Source of the DNA: Falsochrobactrum shanghaiense
GTDB taxonomy: Bacteria; Pseudomonadota; Alphaproteobacteria; Rhizobiales; Rhizobiaceae
NCBI RefSeq assembly: GCF_003149535.1
Contig: NZ_QGDB01000001.1
Coordinates: 310,001 to 374,000, forward strand
DNA length: 64,000 nucleotides
Direction of reading: 5' to 3'
A program made the translations under genes and the position numbers. Below the pieces are notes generated by a model. It saw nothing but the letters and a program-made list of their open reading frames with translations. It was not told where the DNA came from and made no database searches. Positions 1 through 9,500 of this stretch are shown piece after piece. Every line of letters starts with the position of its first letter. Position 1 is the stretch's first letter.

Positions 1-175
1 GACCGGTTTTCTCTGAGGGGCGCTCGGACATGACCGCTTCAATGGCAAGGATGGCCAGATGGGCTTCACCAAGCATTTTTGCAGTCTTCGGGTCATCATC
101 GTTTTCAAGACGATCCACCAAATCACGGCGGTGCATTTTCATAAGTTCAAGAAGTGAAGAATAGTCGTTTTTCAT
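1..175 (-). CDS. Hypothetical island protein, truncated by the window edge
   Basis: Partial gene read from the ATG complementary to 173-175 to the window edge. The 58 visible residues begin MKNDYSSLLELMKMHRRDLV and are charged and probably helical, with no domain I recognise. The start overlaps the stop of the AlpA-like gene in an ATGA arrangement, so the two are probably co-transcribed and translationally coupled. Its place behind a small excisionase-like gene and an integrase suggests an accessory protein of the genomic island. No function can be assigned. Confidence concerns only its being a real coding region. Confidence 0.6.
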   Translation of the reverse strand, partial: MKNDYSSLLELMKMHRRDLVDRLENDDDPKTAKMLGEAHLAILAIEAVMSERPSEKTG

Positions 176-369
176 GCCGCCTCCTGCCTTTCAATAAATT
201 CCAGAATTTTGGATTTCCGAGCACATACAAGGTCGCCCATTTTGAAGGTCGGGAAGGCCCGTTTGGCCGCTAAATGGTAGATAGTCCTGGCCTTCATTCC
301 GGTAAAATCTGCAATGGCATCGGCGCCGACCAGAAGGTCAGAAGCAAGGTCGTCATTGGCAGCCTGCAT
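172..369 (-). CDS. AlpA/excisionase-like helix-turn-helix protein
   Basis: A 65-residue protein whose centre (ADAIADFTGMKARTIYHLAA, about residues 16-35) reads as a MerR/AlpA-type helix-turn-helix, followed by a basic segment and KSKILEFIERQ. Short single-HTH proteins beside tyrosine integrases usually act as recombination directionality factors or as activators of the integrase gene. It is transcribed away from the integrase, sharing the 188-bp upstream gap. Excisionase versus transcriptional regulator cannot be separated by sequence alone. Confidence 0.65.
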   Translation of the reverse strand: MQAANDDLASDLLVGADAIADFTGMKARTIYHLAAKRAFPTFKMGDLVCARKSKILEFIERQEAA

Positions 370-557
370 TTATTTTTTTCCTTTTTCGTTTTTTGTGCTT
401 GACACAGTTTTGATAAAATCCTAGTTATTCCCCATAAGGACAATTGCGCCTTCATTTCTGAAGCGCAACGGATTGAAAGCGACTCCACGCCGTTTGTCAA
501 GTGGCTCCGCTTGTTGTTATGTGTTGCACATATTCCGCGTGTCGGTTATGCAACACT
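370..557. promoter_or_regulatory. Divergent intergenic region between AlpA-like gene and integrase
   Basis: AT-richer than the flanks. A perfect TTGACA lies at 399-404 on the plus strand, but the hexamer 17 bp further on (TAGTTA, 422-427) is a poor -10, so the promoter for the integrase is only tentative. No Shine-Dalgarno is visible ahead of the integrase ATG at 558. Confidence 0.3.
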
Positions 558-1757
558 ATGGCAATTCGAAAACGTACTCTCCCATCAGGCAAAATCGCTT
601 GGCTCGCCGAATATCGTGACGGTGACGGCAAGCGCAGATTCAAACAGTTCGTCCGTAAAAAAGATGCCGATGATTTCCTGCTAACCGTGCGCGGCGAGGT
701 CCGCCAAGGCGTTCACGTCGCGGAATCCGAAAGCGTCACTGTCAAGAAGGCTGGCGAGCTATGGCTTGCAGCGGTGGATGCGCGCGGCCTTGAGCGCACA
801 ACAGCGAATCAATACCGCCAGCATGTCGAACTTCACATCGTGCCGTTCATAGGGGCAACGAAGCTATCGCGCCTGAATATCGCGTCGGTCCGCGCGTTTG
901 AAGATAAGCTGCGCGAAGAAGGTCGGTCGCCCGCGATGGTCCGCAAGGTACTGGTCAGTCTCGGTTCGCTGCTTGCCGATGCGCAGGATCGCGGATTGGT
1001 CGTGCGCAACGTCGTGCGCGAGAAATCGAAAACAAGATCATCGACAAGCCGCCAAGAAAAACGCCAGAAAGGCAAATTGAAGGTGGGCGTCGATATTCCG
1101 ACACCGGGAGAAATTCGGTCGATAATCGGTGCGCTTGAAGGTCGCTGGCGGCCATTATTCCTCGTCGCTATCTTCGCCGGCCTGCGCGCATCCGAATTGC
1201 GCGGCCTGACCTGGTCCAATGTCGATCTTGATAAAGGCGCAATCCAGGTCCGGCAGCGCGCCGACCGCTTCAATGAAATCGGGCCGCCCAAAACAGAAGC
1301 TGGCGAGCGGACAATACCGATCCCGCCAATCGTCATCGATGCCTTGAAGGACTGGAGGCACGAGTGTCCAAAGGGGAAACTCAACCTATGCTTTCCAACC
1401 GGAGCCGGATCGGTAGAAGGTCTGGCCAATATGCGTCGCCGCGGCTGGATAGCCACACAGATTAAGGCTGGCCTTGCCGTCGATACCGGCAGGCAGGATA
1501 AAAACGGGGATCCTATTTTGGATGCGAAATATCCCGGCCTCCACGCAGCTAGGCATTTCTATGCCTCTTGGATGATCAATCGCAAAGAGGATGGCGGCCT
1601 CGGCCTGCCTTTAAAAATGGTGCAAGCCCGCATGGGGCACGCGACGATCAACATTACGGCAGACGTTTATGGCCACTTATTTCCCGGCGCGGATACATCG
1701 GACGAACTTGCCGCAGCACAACACGCCTTACTGGGAGCGCCAAAACCTGCAACATAA
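558..1757 (+). CDS. Tyrosine-type site-specific integrase of a genomic island
   Basis: A 399-residue phage-type tyrosine recombinase catalysing integration and excision at a tRNA attachment site. The N-terminus (MAIRKRTLPSGKIAWLAEYRD) is the arm-binding segment seen in tRNA-targeting integrases, followed by a SAM-like core-binding domain. The catalytic domain shows the first Arg in FAGLRASELRGLTW, the H-x-x-R box in LHAARHFYASW, and the nucleophilic Tyr in GHATINITADVYGHLF. All key residues are present, so the enzyme looks intact. A GTG start at 501 is possible, but the added 19 residues (MAPLVVMCCTYSACRLCNT) do not resemble the family, so the ATG at 558 is preferred. The gene ends 45 bp before a 3' tRNA-Phe fragment, its presumed target. 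Confidence 0.93.
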   Translation: MAIRKRTLPSGKIAWLAEYRDGDGKRRFKQFVRKKDADDFLLTVRGEVRQGVHVAESESVTVKKAGELWLAAVDARGLERTTANQYRQHVELHIVPFIGATKLSRLNIASVRAFEDKLREEGRSPAMVRKVLVSLGSLLADAQDRGLVVRNVVREKSKTRSSTSRQEKRQKGKLKVGVDIPTPGEIRSIIGALEGRWRPLFLVAIFAGLRASELRGLTWSNVDLDKGAIQVRQRADRFNEIGPPKTEAGERTIPIPPIVIDALKDWRHECPKGKLNLCFPTGAGSVEGLANMRRRGWIATQIKAGLAVDTGRQDKNGDPILDAKYPGLHAARHFYASWMINRKEDGGLGLPLKMVQARMGHATINITADVYGHLFPGADTSDELAAAQHALLGAPKPAT

Positions 1758-1802
1758 TGGAACATATCTTCATTTTTTCCATTACAAATCAATGACTCTG
1801 GA

Positions 1803-1851
1803 CGGATTGAAAATCCGCGTGTCGGCGGTTCAAATCCGTCTCCGGGCACCA
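1803..1851 (+). repeat. 3' tRNA-Phe(GAA) fragment, island attachment site (att)
   Basis: This stretch is the 3' part of a tRNA-Phe: anticodon loop TTGAAAA (1807-1813), T-arm GGCGG/CCGTC around loop TTCAAAT (1824-1840), acceptor strand TCCGGGC, discriminator A and encoded CCA (1841-1851). There is no D-arm or 5' acceptor strand upstream. The outermost anticodon-stem pair is already broken (A1802 opposite C1818), so identity with the tRNA probably starts at 1803. Such a fragment just past an integrase is the duplicated att sequence left by integration into the 3' end of a tRNA gene. The intact copy should lie at the far end of the island, left of the window. Confidence 0.88.
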
Positions 1852-1947
1852 CTAATTTCCAGACAATCTATTGTTGTGATTACGTTCAGGCAGCGTGCGA
1901 GCGCTATGTTCACGCTTATAGAGCGTTTGCGCAGCTATGCCTCAATA

Positions 1948-1980
1948 AAAACGCCGCGCTTTTGAGCGCGGCGTTTTCAG
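1948..1980 (-). terminator. Rho-independent terminator after the L-fuconate operon
   Basis: Perfect 13-bp stem AAAACGCCGCGCT / AGCGCGGCGTTTT (1948-1960 and 1965-1977) with a TTTG loop. It sits 5 bp beyond the stop of the dehydratase gene. Flanking A/T tracts allow it to work in both directions, shielding the operon from the island. Confidence 0.8.
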
Positions 1981-1982
1981 TA

Positions 1983-3260
1983 TCAGCCCTTGAAGGTATA
2001 TTCCGCAATCGATTGCGGCTTCATCTCGATGGAGAAACCCGGCAGAGACGGCGGCATATAGGCCGCATCCTTGATCACGCAAGGATCGAGGAAGTGTTCA
2101 TGCAGATGATCGACATATTCGATCACACGGCCTTCCTTGGTGCCGGAAACCGCCACATAATCGATCATGGAGAGATGCTGCACATATTCGCACAGGCCCA
2201 CGCCGCCCGCATGCGGCCAGACGGGCTTGCCGAATTTGGCTGCGATCAGCAGCACGGCCAGCACTTCGTTCAACCCGCCCATACGGCAGCTATCGATCTG
2301 GACTATATCGATGGCGCCTTCCGCGATGAACTGCTTGAACATGATGCGGTTCTGGCACATTTCGCCGGTCGCAACCTTCACATCGCCAATGGCTTCGCGA
2401 ATCTTGCGATGGCCCGCAACATCGTCCGGACTGGTCGGCTCTTCGATGAAGAAGGGCTTGGAGAAGGCCAGCTTGTTGACCCATTCGATCGCCTGATCGA
2501 CTTCCCAGACCTGATTGGCATCGATCATCAGATAGCGATCGGGGCCGATCACCTCGCGCGCAATCGTGAGACGGCGAATGTCGTCTTCCAGATCGCGGCC
2601 AACCTTCATCTTGACGTGGTTGAAGCCCTCATCGATGGCTTCCTGGCAAAGACGACGCAGCTTGTCGTCGTCATAGCCAAGCCAGCCAGCCGAAGTCGTG
2701 TAGCAGGGGTAGCCGTTCTGTTCGAGTTCGGCGATACGCTCCGCCTTGCCGCTTTCCGCTTTACGCAGGATTTCAACGGCTTCGTCGCGCGTCAGGGCGT
2801 CGGTCAGATAGCGGTAATCGACAATATCGGCGATCTCTTCAGGCGACATGTCGGCCACAAGCCGCCATACGGGTTTGCCCGGCTGCTTCGCCAGAAGGTC
2901 CCAGAACGCATTGACGACCGCACCGGTCGCCAGATGCATCGCGCCCTTGTCGGGACCGATCCAGCGCAACTGGCTGTCGCCGGTCAGATAGCGCCAGAAC
3001 TTGCCGGGAGCCTTGCGGAAATCATCCAGCGAGGAGCCAACAACCAGATGGCGCATGGCGAGGATCGCCTGACAGCAAATGTCGTTGCCGCGCCCGATGG
3101 TGAAGGTCAGGCCGTGGCCCTTCAGCGCCTCGTCATCCGTATCAAGGATGACGTAGGCTGCCGAATAATCCGGGTCGGGATTCATCGCGTCCGAGCCATC
3201 GAGGCTTTGCGATGTCGGGAAACGGAGATCGAAGACCCGAAGATCAGTAATTTTTGTCAT
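1983..3260 (-). CDS. fucD: L-fuconate dehydratase (enolase superfamily)
   Basis: A 425-residue mandelate racemase/enolase-superfamily acid sugar dehydratase, converting L-fuconate to 2-keto-3-deoxy-L-fuconate. The catalytic layout is visible: KMK at 217-219, metal ligands D247 (MIDANQ), E273/E274 (FIEEP) and E300 (TGE), and the general-base His at 350 (WPHAGG). Length and motifs match the L-fuconate dehydratase subgroup. The start MTKITDLRVFDLRF at 3260 is chosen; an upstream in-frame extension would overlap the preceding gene. It is the last gene of a three-gene operon with hydrolase and dehydrogenase genes that fit the following pathway steps. Substrate preference is inferred from family resemblance and context. 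Confidence 0.88.
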   Translation of the reverse strand: MTKITDLRVFDLRFPTSQSLDGSDAMNPDPDYSAAYVILDTDDEALKGHGLTFTIGRGNDICCQAILAMRHLVVGSSLDDFRKAPGKFWRYLTGDSQLRWIGPDKGAMHLATGAVVNAFWDLLAKQPGKPVWRLVADMSPEEIADIVDYRYLTDALTRDEAVEILRKAESGKAERIAELEQNGYPCYTTSAGWLGYDDDKLRRLCQEAIDEGFNHVKMKVGRDLEDDIRRLTIAREVIGPDRYLMIDANQVWEVDQAIEWVNKLAFSKPFFIEEPTSPDDVAGHRKIREAIGDVKVATGEMCQNRIMFKQFIAEGAIDIVQIDSCRMGGLNEVLAVLLIAAKFGKPVWPHAGGVGLCEYVQHLSMIDYVAVSGTKEGRVIEYVDHLHEHFLDPCVIKDAAYMPPSLPGFSIEMKPQSIAEYTFKG

Positions 3261-3273
3261 TTTCTGTCCGTAA

Positions 3274-4125
3274 TCAGATGTCGGCGCGCACGTTCTGCTT
3301 TTGCGAGCCAAGGCCTTCGATGCCGAGTTCGACAACGTCGCCAGCCTTGAGATAGCGCGGCGGCTTCATGCCCATGCCGACGCCGGGAGGCGTGCCGGTG
3401 GAGATGATGTCGCCCGGCTGCAATGACATGAACTGCGACAGGTAGGAAACCAGATGGCGGATGCCGTAGATCATGGTCTTCGACGAGCCGTCCTGCATGG
3501 TTTCGCCATTGACCTTGAGCCACATGGCAAGGTTTTCCGGGTCTGCGATCTCGTCTTTCGTCACCAGCCATGGGCCGGTCGGGCCAAACGTGTCGCAGGA
3601 CTTGCCCTTGGTCCACTGGCCCTGACGCTCGATCTGGAAAGCGCGCTCGGAAACGTCGTGGATGGTGCAGTAACCGGCGACATAATCGAGCGCATCTTCT
3701 TCGCTGACATATTTCGCGGTCTTGCCGATGACGATGCCAAGCTCGACTTCCCAGTCGGTCTTTTCGGAGCCGCGCGGGATGACAAGATCATCATTGGGGC
3801 CGACGATGGCCGAGGTGGCCTTCATGAAGATGATCGGCTCCGGCGGCACGCTCGCGCCGGTTTCAGCGGCATGATCGGAATAGTTGAGGCCGATGCAGAT
3901 GAATTTACCGGTGCCCGCGACGCAAGGCCCCAGACGTGGATTGCCTTCGACTTTCGGCAGTGAATTCACGTCGAGCGCGGCAAGCTTTGCCAGCGCATCA
4001 GGGCTGAGGGCTGCGCCGGAGAGATCGCTCACATGGGCGGAAAGATCGCGGATATTGCCATCGGCATCGAGAAGGCCGGGCTTTTCCTGACCGGCTTCAC
4101 CGTAACGAAGAAACTTCATTGTCAT
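3274..4125 (-). CDS. FAH-family hydrolase, probable 2,4-diketo-3-deoxy-L-fuconate hydrolase
   Basis: A 283-residue fumarylacetoacetate hydrolase-fold protein. The family core begins at FICIGLNYSDHAAETG (about residue 75), with metal-binding EVELGIVIG (about 126-134) and the C-terminal GDIISTGTPPGVG loop. FAH proteins of this size cleave C-C bonds in 2,4-diketo acids. Between an L-fuconate dehydratase and an SDR, the likely reaction is cleavage of 2,4-diketo-3-deoxy-L-fuconate to pyruvate and L-lactate. It is separated from the dehydratase start by 13 bp. Older annotations may label such genes ureidoglycolate lyase or 5-oxopent-3-ene-1,2,5-tricarboxylate decarboxylase. Confidence 0.82.
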   Translation of the reverse strand: MTMKFLRYGEAGQEKPGLLDADGNIRDLSAHVSDLSGAALSPDALAKLAALDVNSLPKVEGNPRLGPCVAGTGKFICIGLNYSDHAAETGASVPPEPIIFMKATSAIVGPNDDLVIPRGSEKTDWEVELGIVIGKTAKYVSEEDALDYVAGYCTIHDVSERAFQIERQGQWTKGKSCDTFGPTGPWLVTKDEIADPENLAMWLKVNGETMQDGSSKTMIYGIRHLVSYLSQFMSLQPGDIISTGTPPGVGMGMKPPRYLKAGDVVELGIEGLGSQKQNVRADI

Positions 4126-4152
4126 ACTCCTCTTTGGGAAATGGAACGGCAG

Positions 4153-4887
4153 CTAGATCGTCCAGCCGCCATCGATATTATAGGCCTGACCGCTGGTGTA
4201 GGTGGCACCGGCGAGATAGACGGCAAGATCGGCGATTTCTTCGGGCTGGCCGATACGGCCAATGGGCTGGCGCGCGATGAAGGCGGCGCGCTGCTCTTCA
4301 TAATCACCCTGCAAACGCAGGCGAGCCTGCAGCGACGGGCTTTCCACCGTGCCGGGGCAAATCGCGTTGCAGCGGATGCCCTGCCCGATATAATCGGCGG
4401 CGACGGCTTTGGTCAGGCCGATGACGGCAGCCTTGGTGACGCCATAGGCAAAGCGGTTAGGCACGCCCTTAACGCTGGATGCGACCGAGGCCATGTTGAC
4501 GATCGAGCCGTCCTTGCGCTCCAGCATGCCCGGAAGCACGGCGCGAATGGTGCGGATCATCGCCTTGACGTTGAGATTGACGGCGAAGTCGAGGTCTTCA
4601 TCCTTCATTTCCAGAATGGAGCCGCCATGGACGACGCCCGCGCAATTGAACAATATATCGACCTGTCCGATCTCGGCCACAAGCGCATTGACTGCCGCCT
4701 CATCGAGAACGTCAAGCTTGCGCGTGACGATGCCCGACACACCTTCGATCTCCTGCAATGCATCCATATTGATGTCGGTTGCATAGACCTTTGCGCCAGC
4801 CTCGGCAAAAGCCAGCGCGCTGGCGCGGCCAATACCCTGTGCCGCAGCGGTCACAAGGGCGGTTTTTCCGTCAAATCGTATCGTCAT
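4153..4887 (-). CDS. SDR-family dehydrogenase, probable 2-keto-3-deoxy-L-fuconate dehydrogenase
   Basis: A 244-residue classical short-chain dehydrogenase. It has the glycine-rich NAD(P) motif TAAAQGIG (about residues 11-18), NCAG near residue 78, catalytic Tyr/Lys in YGVTKAA, and the C-terminal YNIDGGWTI typical of the family. The start at 4887 (MTIRFDGKTALVT) is chosen because the upstream extension is not family-like. It is the first gene of the operon and would oxidise 2-keto-3-deoxy-L-fuconate to the 2,4-diketo acid. No L-fucose dehydrogenase, lactonase or transporter is present in the window, so the upper pathway is encoded elsewhere. Confidence 0.83.
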   Translation of the reverse strand: MTIRFDGKTALVTAAAQGIGRASALAFAEAGAKVYATDINMDALQEIEGVSGIVTRKLDVLDEAAVNALVAEIGQVDILFNCAGVVHGGSILEMKDEDLDFAVNLNVKAMIRTIRAVLPGMLERKDGSIVNMASVASSVKGVPNRFAYGVTKAAVIGLTKAVAADYIGQGIRCNAICPGTVESPSLQARLRLQGDYEEQRAAFIARQPIGRIGQPEEIADLAVYLAGATYTSGQAYNIDGGWTI

Positions 4888-5060
4888 TCTCAAGCCTTCC
4901 ACTCGGCAGGCAGGATATGGTCGCAGCAAACCGCCCCAGCGGATACCATCCCCCTCACCGGCAGGATAGAATCAGCCCGAAGAGATGCCTTGAAATGCCG
5001 CATGCTTCTCCTCGCCAGGACGGACAACTCCTCCGATCCATGCCCGATTGTCAATTCGGT

Positions 5061-5083
5061 ATTTATATGCAAACATAATATTC
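5061..5083. promoter_or_regulatory. AT-rich dyad in the fuconate operon / IclR divergent promoter
   Basis: The 266-bp gap between the divergent SDR and IclR genes contains one strongly AT-rich patch with a small inverted repeat, TATG-CAAA-CATA (5066-5077). IclR regulators often bind such sites between themselves and their target operon. The dyad is short and imperfect outside the core, so this is only a candidate operator. Confidence 0.3.
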
Positions 5084-5153
5084 AAAAGCGGTCAAGGCGC
5101 ATTCTGTACCAGCGACCTCATCCATGTTGTCATTCATATCGAAGAAATTATTC

Positions 5154-5948
5154 ATGAAGGGGACAGGTTTGGAGACAGATGATCGCTACCGCGCCCCTGC
5201 GCTCGACAAAGGGCTGGATATTCTCGAATTGCTGGCCAGTGTGGATGGCGGGCTTAGTCAGGCGGAGATCGCAAAGAATCTCGACCGCAGCCCGAATGAA
5301 TTCTACCGCATGCTCGACCGGCTGGTGAAGCGCGGCTATGTGACAAAGCTCGATGGCGACCGCTATTCATTGACGCTGAAGCTGTTCGGTCTTGCGCAGC
5401 TGCATGCGCCCGTGCGCAGGCTCGCCTCATTTGCAGCGCCCTTCATGCGCGATCTTGCCGAGCGCTCCAGACAGGCCAATCAACTGGTGGTTTTCGACCG
5501 GGGCTCGGTCGTCGTCATCGCCCAGCAGGAAGCCCCCGATTATTGGGGGATTTCCATTCGCGTCGGCTCTCACATCAGCCTGTTCGATACAGGTTCAGGA
5601 CATGTGCTGCTGGCCTTCCGCTCGCCCGAGGAGCGCAGGATGATGATCGCCGCCCACGGCATGGAAGGCGGCTCCGCCGAGCTTGGCGAAGGCTTTTACG
5701 AACATCTCGACCAGATCAGGGAGCGCGGCTATGAGATGATGCCCAGCGCGCAAGTGGCTGGCGTTTATAATCTGTCCGCTCCCATTCTCGGTCCGGACGA
5801 CGCCTGCATCGCCGCCCTTACCTGCCCCTTCGTCACGCTCGCCAATCCCGCATCCGCACCCGATATAACGCAGACCATTACCCTGCTTCTCGACACGGTT
5901 CGGGACTTGTCCAAACTAGTGGGCGCGGATCTGGGCAGCGCGGATTAG
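5154..5948 (+). CDS. IclR-family transcriptional regulator
   Basis: A 264-residue IclR-type regulator. The N-terminal winged HTH covers about residues 10-75 (LDKGLDILELLASVDGGLSQAEIAKNL), and the C-terminal ligand-binding domain contains the family signature region around GSGHVLLAF. The start MKGTGLETDDRYRAPAL at 5154 is preferred, preceded by a purine-rich GAAGAAA; an ATG at 5124 is the alternative. Divergent orientation to the L-fuconate operon suggests it controls that operon, probably sensing a fuconate-derived ligand. Its stop overlaps the convergent soxG stop by 4 bp. Confidence 0.88.
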   Translation: MKGTGLETDDRYRAPALDKGLDILELLASVDGGLSQAEIAKNLDRSPNEFYRMLDRLVKRGYVTKLDGDRYSLTLKLFGLAQLHAPVRRLASFAAPFMRDLAERSRQANQLVVFDRGSVVVIAQQEAPDYWGISIRVGSHISLFDTGSGHVLLAFRSPEERRMMIAAHGMEGGSAELGEGFYEHLDQIRERGYEMMPSAQVAGVYNLSAPILGPDDACIAALTCPFVTLANPASAPDITQTITLLLDTVRDLSKLVGADLGSAD

Positions 5949-6499
5949 ACTGCCAGTTCGACCTCACGGCTTGCCGCTTCCAGCAAGGTCCAGACATAAT
6001 CGGCAAACGAGTTCCACACTTCGATCCGGTAATGATCGGCATCCCATTTGATCAAAATGATCTGCACGCGATCGAAGATCGTGCGTGCGGCACCCGGTGC
6101 CGCCATGGCCGACAGATCGAGCGGCGAAGCGGCATTGAGCAGCCATTCCGCCTGCTGGCCGCTGATGTCGATGCCCGTCTCGCGATGGCTGACTTCGACC
6201 AGACTATGCGGTTCGCTTTCATAAAGCTTGCCGAACGCCCCGGTGATTGCGCCAGCTTTGGATTCTTCGGCCCAGATATACCATTCATCGGGGCCGATAC
6301 AGGCGACCGCTGTTTCGCCGGTTTTCACCAGTTCGCCGATTTTTGCCGGAATTTTTGCGCCCAGCGCCTTTTCGGCCAGCGCCAGCCGGGCGGGTGCAAT
6401 GCGTAAAATGAAGCGTGCCGTATCCTGCGCCGGGCGCACGTCAAGACGCCCGGAAATGGCGATGCGGCGATTCGAATAAGGGTTGAATTGTTCGAGCAT
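5945..6499 (-). CDS. soxG: Sarcosine oxidase gamma subunit
   Basis: A 184-residue SoxG protein, the smallest FAD-free partner of heterotetrameric sarcosine oxidase, with a truncated aminomethyltransferase-like fold (SLVEVSHRETGIDISGQQAEWLLNAASPLDL). It is the last gene of soxBDAG, 10 bp after soxA. The complex oxidises sarcosine to glycine and delivers the methyl group to tetrahydrofolate. The assignment rests on family-like sequence and on the complete operon. Confidence 0.92.
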   Translation of the reverse strand: MLEQFNPYSNRRIAISGRLDVRPAQDTARFILRIAPARLALAEKALGAKIPAKIGELVKTGETAVACIGPDEWYIWAEESKAGAITGAFGKLYESEPHSLVEVSHRETGIDISGQQAEWLLNAASPLDLSAMAAPGAARTIFDRVQIILIKWDADHYRIEVWNSFADYVWTLLEAASREVELAV

Positions 6500-6509
6500 G
6501 ATTTAATCC

Positions 6510-9500
6510 TTATCCGTTCAGCTTCTTGCCTTCGGGGTCATAGAACACCGTTCCCGTGACGGTGGCTTCCAGCACCCGGCCATCGGTGGTTGGCATATAA
6601 AGTGTCTCGCCCATACGATCCTTGCCGCCCGCGACCAGCGCCATGGCGATGGAACGGCCCAGCGGCTCGCTCCAATAGGACGAGGTGACATGACCAAGCA
6701 TGGTCATCGGCACCGCCTGTTTCGGATCGGCAACGATCTGCGCGCCTTCTTCAAGCACGACCTTCGGATCGCTGGTCAGCAGGCCGACCAGATGTTTGCG
6801 ATCCGTTTTCAATATATCGGGGCGGGACAATGAGCGCTTGCCGACGAAATCGGCCTTCTGCTTGCCGATGGCCCAGCCAAGGCTGGCATCGTCCGGCGTC
6901 ACCGTGCCGTCGGTGTCCTGCCCGACGATGATATAGCCCTTTTCAGCGCGCAGAACGTGCATGGTTTCGGTGCCATAGGGCGTGATGTCATATTGCTGGC
7001 CGGCTTCATAGAGCGCCTTCCAGAGCGCCAGACCATAGCGCGCGGGCACGTTGATTTCAAAGCCCAGTTCGCCGGTGAAGCTCATGCGGAACAGGCGCGC
7101 GGGCACGCCGAGGAATGTGCATTGCGCAACCGACATATGCGGGAAGGCTTCATCCGAAATATCCAGCCCTTCGACCATTGGCTCGATGAGCTTGCGCGCA
7201 TTCGGCCCGTTGATCGCCACCACCGCCCATTGTTCGGTGGTGGAAGTCAGCGAAACTTTCAGCTCCGGCCATTCGGTCTGGAGATAATCCTCCATCAGAT
7301 TAAGCACGCTCGCCGCCCCGCCCGTCGTGGTGGTGACGTGGAAACGGTCCTGCGAGAGCCTGCCCACAACGCCGTCATCGCGAATATAGCCGTCCTCGCC
7401 CAGAAGCAGGCCATAGCGGCAGCGACCGACGCCAAGCTTGGTCCATGGGTTGGTATACATGCGGTTCATGAATTCGGCAGCATCAGGCCCGACCACTTCG
7501 ATCTTGCCGAGCGTCGAGGCATCGAACATGCCAAGCGATTGGCGCGTTGCCTTGCATTCACGCGCCACAGCCTGATGCATATCCTCACCGGGCTTTGGGA
7601 AATACCAGGCGCGGCGCCACAGCGAAACCGGCTCAAAGGCCGCGCCATGCTGCTCGGCCCATGAATCGATCGGCGTCTTGCGCGTGACGTCGAATAGCGG
7701 CCCGCGATTATAGCCGCAGAATGCGCCAAATGTCGTCGGCGTATAGGGCGGGCGGAAGGTCGTGAGGCCCACCTGCGGCGCGGGGCGGCTGAGCGCATCG
7801 GAGGCAACCGCCAGACCGTTGATGTTGGAGGTCTTGCCCTGATCGGTCGCCATGCCATTGGTGGTATAGCGCTTGATATGCTCGATGGAGCGGAAGCCCT
7901 CGCGCACGGCCAGTCGAATATCCTTGGCGGTCACGTCATTCTGGAAATCGATGAAAGCCTTGGCCTTGCCCGGATCGCGATCGGTGGGCAATTCGCGGCA
8001 ATTGACGCCGGAGCAGATGAAATCACCCGCCACCGCATATTCTCCCGCCCGGGCCTTATGGCCTGCATCGGCTGCGGCGGCAGCACCACATTGCGCGCCT
8101 TCGCGCAAGGCGGCCGCAAGGTCGAAATTGCCGTTGCCCGCACCCGCGCAGCGGCTTTCTTCGGTCGGCTCGCCCGGCAGGTAGATCTGGCGTTCCTCGT
8201 CCCAGACAAGCTGGCCCTTGGTATGGGAGAAAAGATGCACGCTCGGATTCCAGCCGCCCGACATCAGCACCACATCGCAGGCAATGGTGCGCGCTGCTCC
8301 GACCGTGCCTCCCTTTACAGGGTTGGCGCGCACGGAAGAGACACGCAGACGGCCCGCCGTGTCGGTCACCGTCCAGCCCGTCAGCGTTTCGATGCCCAGC
8401 ATCTTGGCGCGGTTGAGAAGACTGTCGGCGACATTTTCGCGTATATCGATGATCGCGGGAACCTTGACGCCCGCGACCGCCAGATCGAAGGCCGCAAGCC
8501 ATGCGCTGTCATGCGAGGTGACGACAACAGCCTTGTTGCCGACCTTGACGCCATAGCGGTTGAGATAGGTGCGCGCGGCCCCTGCCAGCATGACGCCGGG
8601 ACGGTCATTGCCTGCAAAGACCAGCGGCTTTTCGATTGCACCCTGCGCCAGCACCACCTGCTTTGCGCGCACCCGCCACATGCGTTCGCGCGGCGCGCTG
8701 CTCGCAGGCTTCGACAGATGATCGGTCAGGCGCTGGCAGAGGCCCAGCATGTTCTGATGATAATAACCAATCGCCGTGGTGCGCGGCAAAAGCGTGACAT
8801 TGGGCATCGCGCCAAGCGTTGCCAGCGTTTCTTGCAGCCAGTCCCAGCTTGCGCGGCCATTGACGACCGGCTCCGGCTCGGAAAGGAGCGAACCGCCCAT
8901 TTCGGCCTGTTCGTCAACCAGCATGACCTTTGCGCCGCTTTTTGCAGCTTCAAGTGCGGCCGCAAGACCGGCGGGACCAGCGCCCACAACCAGCACATCG
9001 CAATAGGCATAGCGGCTGGCATAGCTATCCGGATCAGGCTCGGAGGGCGACTTTCCAAGACCGGCAGCGCCGCGGATGAAGGGCTCATAGACCTTGTTCC
9101 AGAAGCTTTTGGGCCACATGAAGGTCTTGTAGTAGAAGCCCGCCGAAAAGAACATGTAAAGCGCGTCATTGACCGCGCCGACATCGTGTTTGAGCGAGGG
9201 CCAATGGTTCTGGCTTTCGGCTTTCAGCCCGTCATAAAGCTCAAGCACGGTTGCGCGCGTGTTCGGCTCATAGCGCCCGCCGCCGCGTGAAACGCCCATC
9301 AGCGCGTTCGGCTCTTCGGAGCCTGCGGAGAGAATGCCGCGCGGACGGTGATATTTGAACGAGCGGCCCGCCAGATGCTCGCCATTGGCAAGCAGGGCGG
9401 AGGCGAGCGTATCGCCTTCATAGCCATTATAATTCTGGCCGTTGAAAGAAAAACGCACCGGCTTTGAACGGTTGACGCGGCCTTTATCCTGAATACGCAT

